Origin: Cupriavidus sp. BIS7
Lineage (GTDB): Bacteria > Pseudomonadota > Gammaproteobacteria > Burkholderiales > Burkholderiaceae
Reading direction: 5' to 3'
DNA length: 56,097 bases
Assembly (NCBI RefSeq): GCF_000292345.1
Contig: NZ_ALOU01000034.1
Location: 1 to 56,097, forward strand
Under the pieces are notes generated by a model. The model made no database searches and was not told the origin of the DNA. It saw only the letters and a program-made list of their open reading frames with translations. A program made the position numbers and the translations under genes. Positions 55,279 through 56,097 of this stretch are shown one piece after another (the stretch's first letter is position 1; every line of letters starts with the position of its first letter).

Positions 55279-56055
55279 TTATCCCCTCACGTGGTTGACC
55301 AGCGCGCCGATCCCGTCGATCGATACCTCCACCACCGCGCCATCCTTCATCGAACCCACGCCAAGCGATGTGCCGCAGGCGATCACGTCGCCGGGCATCA
55401 GCGTCATGTCCTGCGAGATGCGGCTGACCTGTTCCTCGGGCGAGAAAATCAGGTCCGCAAGTGGATAGTTCTGCCGTTCCACGCCATCAAGCCGCGTTAC
55501 CACGTTCGCGGCGCGCCAGTCGAAGCCGGTGACGATGGCCGGGCCCAGGCAGCCGAACGTGTCGTAGCCCTTGGCTCTGGTCCACTGCGGGAAGTTGGGG
55601 TCTTCCGTGATCAGTTCGGCCGCCGTGACGTCATTGACGACGGTGTAGCCGAAGATATACGAGCCAGCTTCCGATACGCCGACGTTGCGGCATTTGCGGC
55701 CGATGACGATGCCAAGCTCGCCTTCGTAGACGATCTTGCCGCGATAGCTGGCCGGCCGCTCGATCGCGTCACCTGGCCCCGCCAGTGAACTGGCGGGCTT
55801 CATCAGGAACAGCGGATGCAGCGGCACGGGCTTTTCAAGCTTGCGGGCCAACGCGTGAAAGTTGTTCCATAGCGCGACGATCTTGCCGGGTTCGCACGGC
55901 GCCAGCAGTTGCAACTCGGCTCGTGGCAACACCGCGCCAGTAGGCTTTGAATCGGCATAGCCGGGGCCGTCGTGCACGATCACGCGATCGCCGTCGACCA
56001 CACCAAAGCCAATATCGCCGCGCGGGCTGCGGAAGCGGATCCAGGTTTGTTGCAT
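55279..56055 (-). CDS. Fumarylacetoacetate-hydrolase-family protein
   Basis: A 258-residue FAH-fold enzyme. It has LWNNFHALARKL, IVYEGELGIVIGRKCRNV (Glu/Asp metal ligands), GYTVVNDVTAAELI and GDVIACGTSLGVGSM. It lacks the N-terminal domain of full fumarylacetoacetases and belongs to the 2-hydroxyhepta-2,4-diene-1,7-dioate isomerase / acylpyruvase group; the exact substrate is not evident. Confidence 0.88.
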   Translation of the reverse strand: MQQTWIRFRSPRGDIGFGVVDGDRVIVHDGPGYADSKPTGAVLPRAELQLLAPCEPGKIVALWNNFHALARKLEKPVPLHPLFLMKPASSLAGPGDAIERPASYRGKIVYEGELGIVIGRKCRNVGVSEAGSYIFGYTVVNDVTAAELITEDPNFPQWTRAKGYDTFGCLGPAIVTGFDWRAANVVTRLDGVERQNYPLADLIFSPEEQVSRISQDMTLMPGDVIACGTSLGVGSMKDGAVVEVSIDGIGALVNHVRG

Positions 56056-56097
56056 GGGGGCTCCTCGTTCTGAGTCAGGCTCCCCTCTCCCACAACG

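Overview
The window looks like a chromosomal segment of a GC-rich betaproteobacterium of the Burkholderiaceae, most likely Cupriavidus or a close relative. The evidence is a complete Czc-type heavy-metal efflux locus, the codon and GC usage, a short H-NS-like protein of the Burkholderiaceae style, and small families such as DUF3562. The genus is inferred from gene content; no database search was run.

Layout. Bases 1-140 are the truncated end of an insertion sequence. Bases 173-11490 form a zinc/cadmium/cobalt resistance island: a His-rich P1B ATPase reads left, czcICBA reads right, and czcR-czcS plus a small VOC-fold gene read back towards czcA. A 19-bp motif (ATGACA-N7-AATGTT) occurs exactly in front of both czcI and czcR and is a candidate CzcR site. 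Next come an H-NS-like protein with a His/Asp-rich linker, a secreted PYTDG-repeat protein behind a 22-bp palindrome, a dead EAL-domain gene, a candidate structured RNA ending in an intrinsic terminator, a class II glutamine amidotransferase, and tRNA-Val(GAC).

Bases 14.5-26.2 kb are mixed housekeeping and accessory genes: an ArsR-like regulator with an Old Yellow Enzyme, a CDGSH protein, an RNase Z-like metallohydrolase operon, a two-part protein ending in a PtsN-type EIIA domain, a CapA-like protein, a TetR-squalene/hopene cyclase pair, an EamA transporter and a UspA protein. A HipBA toxin-antitoxin pair follows, preceded by four 22-bp operator boxes at an exact 27-bp period.

Bases 28.05-43.71 kb are one leftward 18-gene operon for an aryl polyene (APE) pigment: two ketosynthases, a ketosynthase-like chain-length factor, two ACPs, a ketoreductase, dehydratases, an acyl ligase fused to a dehydratase, a thioesterase, acyl- and glycosyltransferases, LolA/MMPL export genes, a lipoprotein, a phosphopantetheinyl transferase, and a flavin enzyme with flavin-dependent halogenase motifs. 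The halogenase-like gene points to a possibly halogenated, xanthomonadin-like pigment. Immediately upstream, hmgA-fahA encode the end of tyrosine/homogentisate catabolism.

The right end (46.9-56.1 kb) carries several small regulatory circuits: a TetR gene and an alpha/beta hydrolase sharing one operator sequence, an oxalate/formate-antiporter-like MFS gene with a LysR gene, a second LysR gene with a small unknown gene that shares a sequence element, and a fumarylacetoacetate-hydrolase-family gene.
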